Of a DNA stretch of 64,000 nt, positions 31,716 through 43,300 are shown in pieces. Source of the stretch: Areca catechu. Its lineage: Eukaryota; Streptophyta; Magnoliopsida; Arecales; Arecaceae. Each line of letters opens with the position of its first letter. Position 1 is the stretch's first letter. The position numbers were made by a program, and so were the translations under genes. The DNA lies in assembly GCA_021397845.1 (NCBI GenBank), contig CM038040.1, positions 60,900,088 through 60,964,087 of the forward strand, in the 5' to 3' direction. Below the pieces are notes generated by a model, which made no database searches, was not told the origin of the DNA, and saw nothing but the letters and a program-made list of their open reading frames with translations.

Positions 31716-33800
31716 TAGTAAATCCAATCCAAAAAATGAATAAATCCATTTTTTTAAATCTGATCCAGATCTATGGATCCTTTAAATAGATTCGGGGAGA
31801 GTCTAATCAGATCGGACGAGTCAGGTCACGGATCAACCCGGTCCATTTGCAGCTCTAGTTAGTATTTTAATGACTTTAACTTCATGAACCGATGATGTTA
31901 TGGCAACCGGTCCTAGAATTTAATAATGAACTAACTTACTGATAACTAGAATAATCATCTATAAAATTAATTAGGTGTCAGATCTTGACCGGAAAACCAA
32001 ATGAGTAATTATCTAGCCAATAAAATAATAAATTGAACCTTAAAGTCCAACCACTACTGCCTCGACCAAGGAATTGATTTCTTTAGTTTACTTTTACTAA
32101 TTTACAGTCCGTATGATCCATTTAGGCATTGTTTAAAGAAAAAAATAAAAATACACTATCTCCAAATATATATATATATATATATGCAAGTCTACTACAT
32201 TGTTTTTTTTTAAAAAAAAAAAAATTTGTGGAAGAAAAGGAATTGGGAGAGGGAGGACTTCTACGCTACCCCCTCGGTCGTTGCCATGAGAGCCTCACTC
32301 CATCAGCACACTATATTGTCGTTCTTTAGTGGAACAATTTTATAGGCCTTGCATCTATTAACTATGAACCAGTCCTCAAAGCAAGATTAGCAATTATTAT
32401 ATATTTATAATTGGGATTACATCCATATGAGCTGGGACAGTACTTAAGAAATAATTAGCATTTTGTTTGACCTAATGGTTGCATTAATCGAGAGAAAAGC
32501 TAAAATATTCATTGATTACCTGCTCCTACCACACTTTTGGGTGAGAACTAAGCTTTATAAATATGTTAATTTTATATTCCCACCAACTGGTTTATCTTCT
32601 CTAAACCCATTTATCTTCATCATATGATCAGATGAGAAATCGATCAGAGTGACCAAGATCATGGTTTAAATAACACCACTATGTCATTATAATGGCTTAT
32701 ACAGTAACCATTATTTGTGCCATCAAGCCTTGATTATTGTCGCAACTTTAAAATGCTCCTCGGAGTATATTCCTACCATCAACGTTTGGAAGGAACGGGT
32801 CTAGTTGCTTGCCTTCTGCCGATGATGACCCGCGAGTCTCAAAATGACCAAAATAATCAATACTCGATCGATGGTATATTTATTATTGTGCCTAAAAAGA
32901 GTTATTATTCATGATGTTCTTTAATTGAAAGCTCAACTCTGCTGATGTTCTATGTGTTAATGCAAGCCTAAATTAGATAATTAAGGAGTTTGTAAGTAAT
33001 GGGCACGGATTATATCTTTTGCACAAAAAGATGATAAAGAATGATGGTCTTCTTCGGAAATGTCAAATCTTAGATTAAGTATTATACGGCTTTCAAGGTA
33101 CTCTAATACCTTTCTTTCATTGCAGTACAAATTAAATTATGATTTAAAAAATGTGCAATATGAAATTGATGTCTATAGAAAGATTAATTATTTTTTTCGT
33201 GCAAAACATACAACCTGCAACCATGAGTGATAGCCTTATATTTTTTCCTTTGTATGTCTAACCAATCACTTACCAAATTGACTAAAACATAGAAAATAAT
33301 TGGATTGGTTAGCACCAAAGTTTCTAGCCCTAAGGCTATAAACTTTTAAGGAAGTCCCAAGATTTATAATTTCCTATAGGGATAACTATATTTGTTCCTC
33401 GGTTTTCTGGTTAATATACAATAATTGCTATTGATGATTAGTCCATGCAACATTTATGATGACACCTTATCACTTCATGAGAGAGAAATAAGAGGAGACT
33501 AATACTAATGCCAACATGTGGTGTTATAGGTAGTCACACCTATGAGTGCTTCAGCTCATGGGATCGAAATGTATATTTATCAGGAAAAAAAAAAAAAAAT
33601 CCAAAGTCGATAATTCGTAAGGTTGCATCCAACAAATAAGAAATGATATGCATGGTGTTAGTAAAAACACAAGGCCAAATCAGTCCAACCGTAGACTTTC
33701 TAACTGTCCATTTCGTACACCCTTCCGTCTGGTTGCACGTCTGTTTCACGTCAGATAAAGAATCAGCATATAATGAGATCATCATGTGAAAAAGAATGAA
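31716..33800. other. Intergenic DNA upstream of VSR
   Basis: AT-rich with simple runs: (AT)n near 32165-32185, poly-T/A at 32201-32225 and poly-A at about 33582-33597. I recognise no gene or element. It separates truncated element S from the VSR promoter. Confidence 0.4.
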
Positions 33801-33990
33801 TATATAATGGCAAAGTGTAGAAACTAAGCAATCTGTCTCTCCCTACATCTAACTCCACCAGTGGACCGTTAGGAAAACTTTTTTTTTTTTTTTTTTTTTT
33901 GGTAAGTAGGAAAACTATTTTTTAACAACCCAACCTTCGTTGGCCTTCTCCTCCCATCTCGTCCAAGTCTCTCTCTCTCTCTCTCTTTCA
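33801..33990 (+). promoter_or_regulatory. VSR core promoter candidates
   Basis: TATATAAT at 33801-33808 is a reasonable TATA box, with a start expected near 33835. A 22-nt poly-T tract follows at about 33879-33900. A pyrimidine patch (CT repeats, 33969-33988) lies about 55 nt before the start codon, a common plant core-promoter or leader feature. The start codon context, CAAAAATGGC, is favourable. Confidence 0.5.
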
Positions 33991-34041
33991 CCTTCTTAAT
34001 TCCATAGCCAAAGAAGCACAAAAAAAACCCTGACGGCAAAA

Positions 34042-34333
34042 ATGGCGAGCCTTCATTTCGCCACCTTTTTAGTCCTCTTGGCTGCGGCAATAGGCTCGGC
34101 ATCGGGCCGATTCATTGTCGAGAAAAGCAGTGTCAGAGTGCTGTCACCGGTGCATATCCGGGGTCACCACGATGCCGCCATCGCCAACTTCGGCGTGCCG
34201 GACTATGGCGGGACCATGACCGGCGTCATCGTGTACCCCGATAAGGGGGCTACGGGTTGCGAGCCCTTCAAAAGTACTGGATCCTTCAAGTCTCGGACTA
34301 AACGGCCGCTGATTCTCCTCCTCGACCGAGGCG
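34042..34333 (+). CDS. VSR: VSR exon 1
   Basis: Start codon to LLDRG, ending in phase 1 at GGCG|GTAATC. It encodes the hydrophobic signal peptide and the first half of the protease-associated domain. It is followed by an 841-bp intron. Confidence 0.9.
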
Positions 34334-37300
34334 GTAATCAAATTATTCTTCCTTCTTTCTCTCTGTCTATTCCTTTTGTAGGAGCTCGTGGCTTACATCT
34401 GATATTTGGCAGTCTTAGTTGTCATGGTTGTTGCTTGATATGATTTGAACGATACTTCGCTGTCCTTTTCATATAATAGTTATGCTTTTTTTTTTCTAAC
34501 TAGGAATTATAATAGCTCAGTTTTAAAGAAGATGAGAAATATGCTATTTGATGGTTAAATGCTTGTTTAGTCTCCTCTCTTTCTTTTTCTTTTATTGAGT
34601 TTTTTTAAAATTTAGTAAGGGTGATTAATGAGCCAATTTGGGTTTTAATCCTAACTTGGCCCTAGAATTAGTAGATCAATTTGATTCTCACTTAGGTAGG
34701 ATTTCGAAATTGATAGTGCGTCGATATGAGTTTAGCTGCTGCTTTGTTCTTTTAGATTTCTTAATCCTTTGCATGCAAATTGAACAGGAAGAAGTAATGC
34801 ATCGTGTTCAAATCTGTAAAATTTGGAATATTTTTCTCTAAATTATCAGTTTTTCATAACTGAATGCTTTCCCCTTTGGCTTGATTTCAGAAATACAAAT
34901 AATAGTATCCTGTTTCATCTTTCAATTCAACTACATAGATTTTTCTCCCTAAATCTATGGGAGGAAAGAAATCTTTTACCAGTATTGTGCAGTGCTTTGT
35001 ATCATTTTAGCTATATCAATGGAGACGAACTGGATTAGATGTGGTAGCTCTTCTTTCTTTTTCCTTGATGGAGCTCATAGTTTGGTTAGAAAGCCAAACT
35101 TCCTTCTATTCTAAGCAAAGATTGAATCAGACCTTTTGAGAAGTGGGCCTTAACACCCTTGTCACCTTCTCTAGATTGCTACTTTGCTTTGAAGGCATGG
35201 AATGGGCAGAATGCTGGTGCCGCCGCTGTCCTCGTTGCCAACAACATTGATGAGCCTTTGCTAACCATGGACACCCCCGAAGAGAGCCGAGACTCCGGGT
35301 ATGTACAAAAGATCACCATTCCCTCTGCCCTTGTCAACCGAGCCTTCGCCGAGACCCTTAAGAAGGCCTTGGTGAAGGGAAATGAGGAGGTTGTGGTTAA
35401 GCTGGATTGGAGGGAGTCCATGCCTCACCCTGACAACAGGGTTGAGTATGAGTTTTGGACTAACAGCAATGATGAGTGTGGCCCTCGCTGCGACGAACAA
35501 ATGGACTTCGTTAAAAACTTCAAAGGCCATGCACAGCTTCTTGAGAAGGGAGGCTTCACTCAGTTTACACCTCACTACATAACCTGGTTTTGCCCTGAAG
35601 CTTTCATACTTAGCAAGCAATGCAAGTCTCAGTGCATAAACAATGGGAGATATTGTGCTCCTGATCCAGAGCAAGACTTTGGTGTGGGGTATGATGGCAA
35701 GGATGTTGTGATCGAAAACTCGAGGCAGCTTTGTGTTCATAGAGTAGCGAATAAGAGCAGTCGGCCATGGGTTTGGTGGGATTTTGTGACAGATTATCAT
35801 GTCAGATGTTCGATGAAGGATAAGAAATATAGCAGGGAATGTGCAGAGAAAGTTGTTAAATCTCTTGGTAAGGATTCAGCAAAAATGCCATCGATCCTTT
35901 TATGAATATTTTTCCCTATTCTATATGGTTTCAATGTGATGCATCAGGTTTACCTCTGGACAAGATTTTAAAATGCATGGGTGATCCTGAAGCTGACGTT
36001 GATAATGAAGTCCTGAAGAGAGAGCAAGAAGTCCAGGTACCATGATTTGAAAATTTTATTCGTATATATATCTAGTAATAAGAGGTGTTTAGAACTTGAA
36101 ATTTATTATATGATAATGATTGAAACATCTGCAAGCATTGCTGCAATTCTAAACAATTTTTGTGTTCTAGGTCGGTAGTGGGGATCGTGGAGATGTGACC
36201 ATCTTGCCTACTCTGGTTGTAAACAATGTTCAGTATCGAGGTTTGCTAGAGTCCATTGTTCAGTCTACTGTGACTTTGTCAAGGTTTAAATATTGTGTCT
36301 ACACAGTCGACTTAATGTTTTATGTTCTCTCACATCAATGCAGGTTTTTATGGAAATTCTATTCTTAAATCAAACAAAGCATAGAGTGTTTTGAACATAT
36401 ATAAGTTCTGGGAAATTGGATTACTAATCATTGATATTCTATAAATGCTTCACCCCATTTTTTTTCCCTCATATAATCAAATGGCAGATATATATGACCT
36501 GAATGTGTTATATTGCAAAAGGAAAAGTTGCAATTAACTATCTCCAAATTATACTGTAATTCTGTTTCTGCTTCTAGCTTTTTTCAACTTGGTTTCTTTC
36601 ATAGCCAGCTACTTTTATGTGTTTCAGCAGTCTGGTTCATATTAAGAACTCTCATCATCTCCTTATGTATTTCTTCTTTTTGCTGAAGGAAAATTGGAGA
36701 GGACTGCTGTTCTGAAGGCAATATGTGCAGGGTTTAAAGAGTCTACGGAGCCTCCTGTTTGCTTGAGTGCAGGTTAACATCAGGCCTACTCTCCCTCTAT
36801 TGAACATTGTCTATGCAAACCTCTACCTGATATACTTATAAGACTGTTTCTTGTTTACTTCTGCCCCCAGATATTGAGACCAATCAGTGCCTTGAATCCA
36901 ATGGTGGATGTTGGCAGGATTTACAATTAAATATAACTGCTTGCAAGGTATTTTATCGTGTGCGCTAGTATAGCATCCTATGCTTTATGGGCAACTACCC
37001 TGTAACTAGTCCACAAATACATCAAGAGTATCTATCATTTGCTAAGCCTTTGATTAAGCTGTAATAATGTCTCTCTCTATAGGACACTTTCAGGGGCAGA
37101 ATCTGTAGATGTCCCACGGTTAATGGTGTTCAGTATGAGGGTGATGGCTATTCTTCGTGTCTAGGTACTTCTTATCTGTTCCTCCCCAATCTTCTGTTAC
37201 TTTTGCTGTTTAGTTATAGCAGACTATTGTTATCATTCTTTGTAGTCTTTAAAACATTAGATTTTGAGAGGTATTCTGAAATTCTAAAGGTTACATGATC

Positions 37301-40300
37301 CTAAATACATTGGTGATGGAAACTTATATGGCCGGCATATTGGTGCGACCTCACAGTTGGTTTGTGACTGAGGCAAAAGTCTTCATAAAGAATCAAATAA
37401 GATTGCTTTTGTTTCTGTTAGTTTTCAAGTGAACTTGATGAACCTTTTCTAGTGCACATGTATTTCTCTGTCTTCCATGTCTAGTAACAAGAAAAGGATG
37501 GATTTTCAGAATTTACATGGTTCAGTTATGTTTGTTATTACAAACTCTGAAACTTCATATCCACTGGAAAAGTATTAAGCAACATATAAGCTATATGTTG
37601 GAGAAATATATTGAAAGAGATATATAACAAGGCCATCTGCAAAATACAACATATGAACCTTTTTTTTTTTTTGCTGCAAATATTATTGACTTTCTTGATC
37701 AGGAAAAATTACACTTTTATGAAGATAAATAATAGATTTAATTTATGATCAGGTATGATTAAATGAAACAATGGTTGAGAGTTAATTAAACATGAAAATT
37801 AGTGCAAACAACACCCTGATCAAGCCATTAGAACTTCTCATATCTTGAAAGTTAATTTTATGTAGTCATCCATTCCCATTTGTTCATAGCTTGAAATAGA
37901 ATATTGTGCTTATTGACCCAAAGAAACTGGTGGAAATTAGTAAGCCTTTTGCTTTTGATATTTACTAGGATATAAAGAAGTTTTTTCGACGAGCCTGCTG
38001 AGACACAAAAATAAAGGAGGCCAGTTGTTCCAGAAATGTATTCATGATCACCAAGCACCGACATGTATTATGAAAAAGATGGCATGACTTACTAATTACT
38101 TAAAATCATATCTTGTATTTTCATTTTGAATCATGTAGATTCACTACTTTGTTATGCTTGAGTAGAATGAACAACCAACCCTTGAGGAGAATGAACAACT
38201 AACATGAAGAGTAACCATTTGTGAAGATTATACCCGATTCATGAATATCTTGATCATTTCTAAGAATTTAGTTACTAATTACATACATTCTTTGTTATAT
38301 GAGAGGTGCTTTGTCACATCTGACTAATACATGCCCTAGAGACTGACATGCAAAAATAATAAATCTTTGTCGCATCTAAGAATTTAGTTACTAATTACAT
38401 ACATTCTTTGTTATATGAGAGGTGCTTTGTCACATCTGACCAATACATGCCCTAGAGATTGACATGCAAAAATAACAAATTCTGCATCTCTACATGGCTC
38501 AAAATGTTGGACATTAAGATTACGAGCTGTTGCCGCTGAATCTTCCGGACCGGGCTCTCTCGACCGGGCTGGCTGGAGTGCACGTCTCCCGGTTCTGCAA
38601 AAAAGGTCCTACAAGCCAGTGGTGTTCTGGCGGGAGACACTCCAATGGCTAAGTCAGTGGGAGACTTGGAGCAACAAAATGGAGGGATCGCAAAGAGATA
38701 GCTCGTGGGGAAGGAAGAGCCCCTTACCTCGGGGTCCCTTTTTACCTTATATAGGCGCGGAACCTTACCGGAATTTATTAGGGGCTAGGCTGGAAATGGC
38801 CGATTTGCCCTTAGAGGAATCTTGGTAGTGGCTAGGTGGCACCAGGATGGAGTGGCGTCATGGGATCTGCAAAGTAATAGCACTGAGATGTCAAGAATAT
38901 GTTGTAACAGAATTCCGGTACCGGCTGGAAGGGGCCTCCGGGCTATCCTTGGAGCGGCCCGTTTTGGACCGATATGGGCCTGGTTGAAGTGGGTGATCGG
39001 GCCCCTGGTGGGTCGGTCGGACCTCTAGTGGGTTGATTGGATCTCTAGTGGATCGGTCGGGCCTCTGATGGGTCGGTTAGACCTGGTTGAAGGGCCGATG
39101 GTTCCGGTTTGGTTCGGAGGGAGGCCGGTTGTATATAACAGTTGCCCCCCATGCTTTTGACCTTCGGGAGGGCCTGTAGCTTCAAAGGGCAAGAGCATCA
39201 TTCTCGCATTGAATGCTTTCATCCTTGAGGGGATTGCAAATCTGATCGGTGTGTTGCATCTGCTCATTTCCCACTCCAGAAGCTCGTGCCTGGGACAGGT
39301 GTCGACCCCGCATTGGTAGCGGAGGGAGCGGCAGTTAATGCAAAAGAAGTGCAATGATGAGCAACCAGCCCAGCCTGCTCGGTCGTCGGGTTTCGAAGGC
39401 GATTTGAGTGACGTGGCGACATTTGGGCAATTGGTGCCGCGCTGGGGGTGACCCATCCGTCGCTAATCCGGCGATCATGCAGATCGTGGCTAGATTGTGC
39501 TTCCTTCCATCGCATCGACTTCCGCTGCATGGGGAGTTGTACCTGCTGATGTCTAGGTCGTGGCGCTCGAGAATGGTGATAACCGCTTCTTTCAAGGGCT
39601 ATAAAAGGGGACGTTGAGACTGTGGGCGAAGCTTTTGCCGCATTCGCCCTTGGAGAGAGATCGCCCTTGGAGAGAGATCGCCCTTGAAGAGAGATTTTGG
39701 CTAGCTCCAACGTCTTCAACCTTTTAGGAAACCCAGTCCTCAAGTCAGTTCTTCCCTCCAAGCCCCGTAGCAATGGCCTCTGGTAGTCGGAGCTCTAGCT
39801 GTAGGATAGAGGGACTAGGTCCTAGCTAGGTCCAATCTGAGCTAGTACAGGATCAGGTAGAGGCCCTTAGAGTTAGGTTCTATATCCCTTCTACCCTGCA
39901 TTTCATCGTCCCAGACCGGGAAAGGAGGGTGACCCGGCTACCGAGCCTGGGAGCCCTCCCGATGTATAAAGATCACTTGAAGGTCGGCCTTCGATTTTTC
40001 CTGTGCGACTTCTTCATCCAAGTCTTCAACCTATATCGAGTCATCCTTGCACAACTTACCCCAAATAGTATTCGGGCTATCAGCTGCTTCGTGGTATTGT
40101 GCTAGAGGGTTGGAGTAGAACCTAGGACTTCCCTCTTTGCAAACTTTTTTGTTCTGAAGAAAGACTACTAGAGCAAGGAGTGGTGGGTGTTCAACCCCCG
40201 TCCCGGGCAGAAGATAATCGGAAGTCTTCCATCAGCCATTCATGGGTGGAAGTCAAAGTTCTTCTTTGTACACAGTCTTCAACCTTGAGGCTTCAACCCG

Positions 40301-43300
40301 TCATGGGAGGAACCGAGGCCGACAGCTAACTGAGGGAGGGCAATCTTGATGGCCGACCAAGCCGACTTCAACGAGTTAGAGGCAGTCGGTATCACAATGG
40401 TGAAGGAGCTGCTTTGTGAGGACAGCCTCCGCTCGGCTGGAGTTAGCTGTCATGAACGCTTAGGTAGGGTAGAAATCATTGCCATCAGACTTTTTGTTCT
40501 GTTGGCTATATTCCTTCCTTCCTTACTCTGATCTTATTCTTGTAACAGGAGAAAAAATGAAGTCCGATCGTGCGAGGATAGCAGAGCGGGCAGCGAGGAA
40601 GAGAGCCGCCCAGTCCGTGGAGCCAATCGCGGGCAAGCAGAAGAAACAGTGGGTGGAAGAACAGCCCGCGACTGTTGTGGCATCAGGCTCCGATGAGGAC
40701 AATATGCACTTGTCAGAGCGGTTGGCGGCAGAAGTATCGGGATCTCTGCATACAGTCGGGGAGTCAGCCGTCCGATCGAGATGGCCCCGACCTCGCCATC
40801 GACCGAGCGAACGGAGGTGGCCCACCCCGTAGATGAGAAGAAAGGGGTGGCTGGAGGGGTAGAGGTTGAAGAAGTCAACTACGACACCTTCCAGCATTGG
40901 CATGCTCTTCATAACCCCCGGCAGGCCAGAGACCTACTAAAGGGGGCCATCACCTAGGCTGACTGGGAGGAGTCAAGCAAGCGCAAGTTGTACGAGATGG
41001 CGAGAGGCACCTACCTCAGTTTGATGAAGGTACTTTTGTCGTCCCTTCATTTTCTTCATCCTTCTTTTCTTTTCTTGTGCATGACTAATATGTTCCGTTG
41101 ATTGTAGCTCCTTCTCAAGATCTTGATGATGGACGAAGGCCTCGGCGAGATGGTCCACGTGGCAGAGGCCTCGATGAGATGGCCCACGCGACAGAGGCCT
41201 CGGCTGGGGAGGCCGAAGGACTGAAGGCGACCAAGGCAGCGGCAGTGGCATCGTAAAAGGCCGCAGAGGAGAGGCTTTCATCCAGTTTGGCCGAAGTCAA
41301 ATATTTGAAGAAGCAGGCAGAGGGCCTGCAGACCTAGCTGGCTGAGCGGGAGGCCAAGCTAAAGAAGAAGAAGGAAAGGGAAAGGTCTTTGACTCGTCGG
41401 CTATCTGACGAGGTGGAGCGGTCCGCCGATGCCGAAAGGAATGCCCGGTCCCACAAGGCATTGGCGGGGAGGTACTTGACTGAACTGAAAGAGGCGAAAG
41501 AGCTAGTGATGGAGCAGGTCCGCGATGCCATGGCGGAATACAAGGCTTCAATCAACTTCAACAATGAGATAGAGGAGGCTGAGATGGCGAGCTACGAATA
41601 CGGCTTCGACGACTACCTGAAGAAGATGACCAAAACTTTCCCGGAGCTCGACCTATCCTCAATAGAGCTGATGCACCTGCTGGAAGAAAAAGAGGGCCCA
41701 GCCGACAACGAGGTCGACGCCCAAACCACTGCCGATGCGGGACCGATGGAGGCCTTGGTCGAGGCTTCAGATGCTGCGCGGGAGGCCGAAGCCAAAGCTC
41801 CTTCGACGAGTGGGAAGGATCTCCCTCTTTTTGTAAATACTTGGCAAGACTTAAGATTAACTGTAAATGTCTGCCCATATCTTGTACAAAATTTTTTGGT
41901 TAATGAAATAACATCTTGATATTCATCTTTTGTTTTGTCTTGTTGTTTTTTTGTCTTTCAATGGGCTATTCTTGCCTCTTGTCACCGACCAACGGCCGTT
42001 TCTGGGATTGCCGAGTGCCCCATTGGCTTTTAACTTAGCCATTTATAAGAAATATTTCTAAGTATTGAGAGGTCGGCTTAGTCCGAACTCATCTCCTTTA
42101 GAAATATTTCTAAGGGATTTTCGAACTAGCTATTTGTAGGGATCCTACAAAGTGCTTTCTGATCGAGGTCAGATTTGAGTTGGTTGTGCTAGAGACTTTG
42201 CCGATCGAGGTCGGACTTGAGTGGGCTGCACTAGAGCCTTTGTCGATCGAAGTCGGACTTGAGTGGGCTGCACTAGAGCCTTTGCCAATCGAGGTCGGAC
42301 TTGAGTGGGCTGCACTAGAGCCTTTTCCGATCGAGGTCGGACTTCTTTATAGAGTAAATTACTGTCTTTATTAATATTATTTGTGAAAGTTATCTACATT
42401 CCAAGGACGTGCCACTTGTCATCCGTCTAGATGCTCGAGTCGATAAGTTCCGGCCCGGATCACTACGACTATCCGATAGAGGCCTTCCCAATTGGGGGAG
42501 GGTTTTCCTTATTCAGTTGGCTTGGATATCTCTGACCTCCATAAAATCAGGTCTCCGACTCAGAAGCTTTAAGCCTTGACTCGAGAATTGTAATATCTAA
42601 CCATTCTTTGATAATAGGTCGCCATCTTCAGGTCCGCTTGGAGTCGGGTCTCCTCGAGCATCTCGAGCTCAGCCCTTCTTTGCTTAGAATGGCTGGTTCG
42701 GCAAAATGATCAATCTGAAGAGACTGCAAGGAGACTTCTACTAGTATGACCGCCTCACTCCCGTAGGTGAGATTGAATGGAGTTTCCCCAGTCGTCGTGC
42801 GGGATGTAATCCGGTAGGCCCAGAGTACCAAGTGGAGTTCTTCGGCCCAGAGTCCTTTGGCGTCATTCAGTCGGGTCTTCAGGCCATGTAGGATCATTCG
42901 ATTGGTGATTTCGGCCTCTCCATTGGATTGGGGGTGTCCAACTGAAGTCAACCGATGGAAGATATGATACTGCTGGCAGAAATCCGAGAACTTCAGGTTA
43001 TCGAATTGTCTCCCGTTGTCGGTGATAATTGCCCACAGTATGCTGAACCGATAAATGATGCAATTTCGGACGAAGGTCTCCACCTTGGCTTCGGTAATCT
43101 GCGCCAGCGATTCAGCTTCCACCTACTTGATGAAGTGTCGATGGCTACGATTAGGAACTTCCGTTATCCAGATGCTGGAAAAAATGGCCCGAGGATGTCC
43201 ATTTCCCATTGTGCAAATGGCTAGGGGGCGGTCAGGGTGGTTAGCTGACTAGCTGGTCACCTTTGAACATTGGAGTACCTCTTGCATGCGTCGCACCTTT

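Larger units (their letters stand above)
39773..41919 (+). pseudogene. Element D antisense ORF (PF04195-like plus coiled coil)
   Basis: Opposite in strand to D's pol. From ATG 39773 the first exon has YKDHLKVGLRFFLCDFF, AQLTPNSIRAI, EWWVFNPRPGQKI and SAIHGWKSKFFFVHS, the same domain as in C and E. Five in-frame stops break it, all plausible transitions. Introns at 40464-40548 and 41030-41107 match those in C and E. Exon 2 is a basic and acidic linker (KMKSDRARIAERAARKRAA; NYDTFQHWHALHN). Exon 3 is a coiled coil (about 41270-41560) ending in YEYGFDDYLKKM and FPELDLSSIEL. Then comes an acidic tail to TGA 41919. Function is unknown; Lys/Arg runs could be nuclear-localisation-like, which is inference only. 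Confidence 0.8.

Noticed and set aside
32165..32225. AT repeat and T/A runs as a promoter or insertion tail
   Set aside because: Simple low-complexity sequence without a gene or a recognisable element next to it.
35868..35905. Open frame of VSR exon 2 running on to a stop, as if the protein ended there
   Set aside because: VSR similarity stops at the donor G|GTAAGG and resumes in phase at 35948, so the extra codons are intron.
42180..42374. Repeat protein EVGLEWAALEPLPI on the plus strand
   Set aside because: A 42-bp tandem DNA repeat happens to be in frame. It is antisense to pol and has no counterpart in the other elements.
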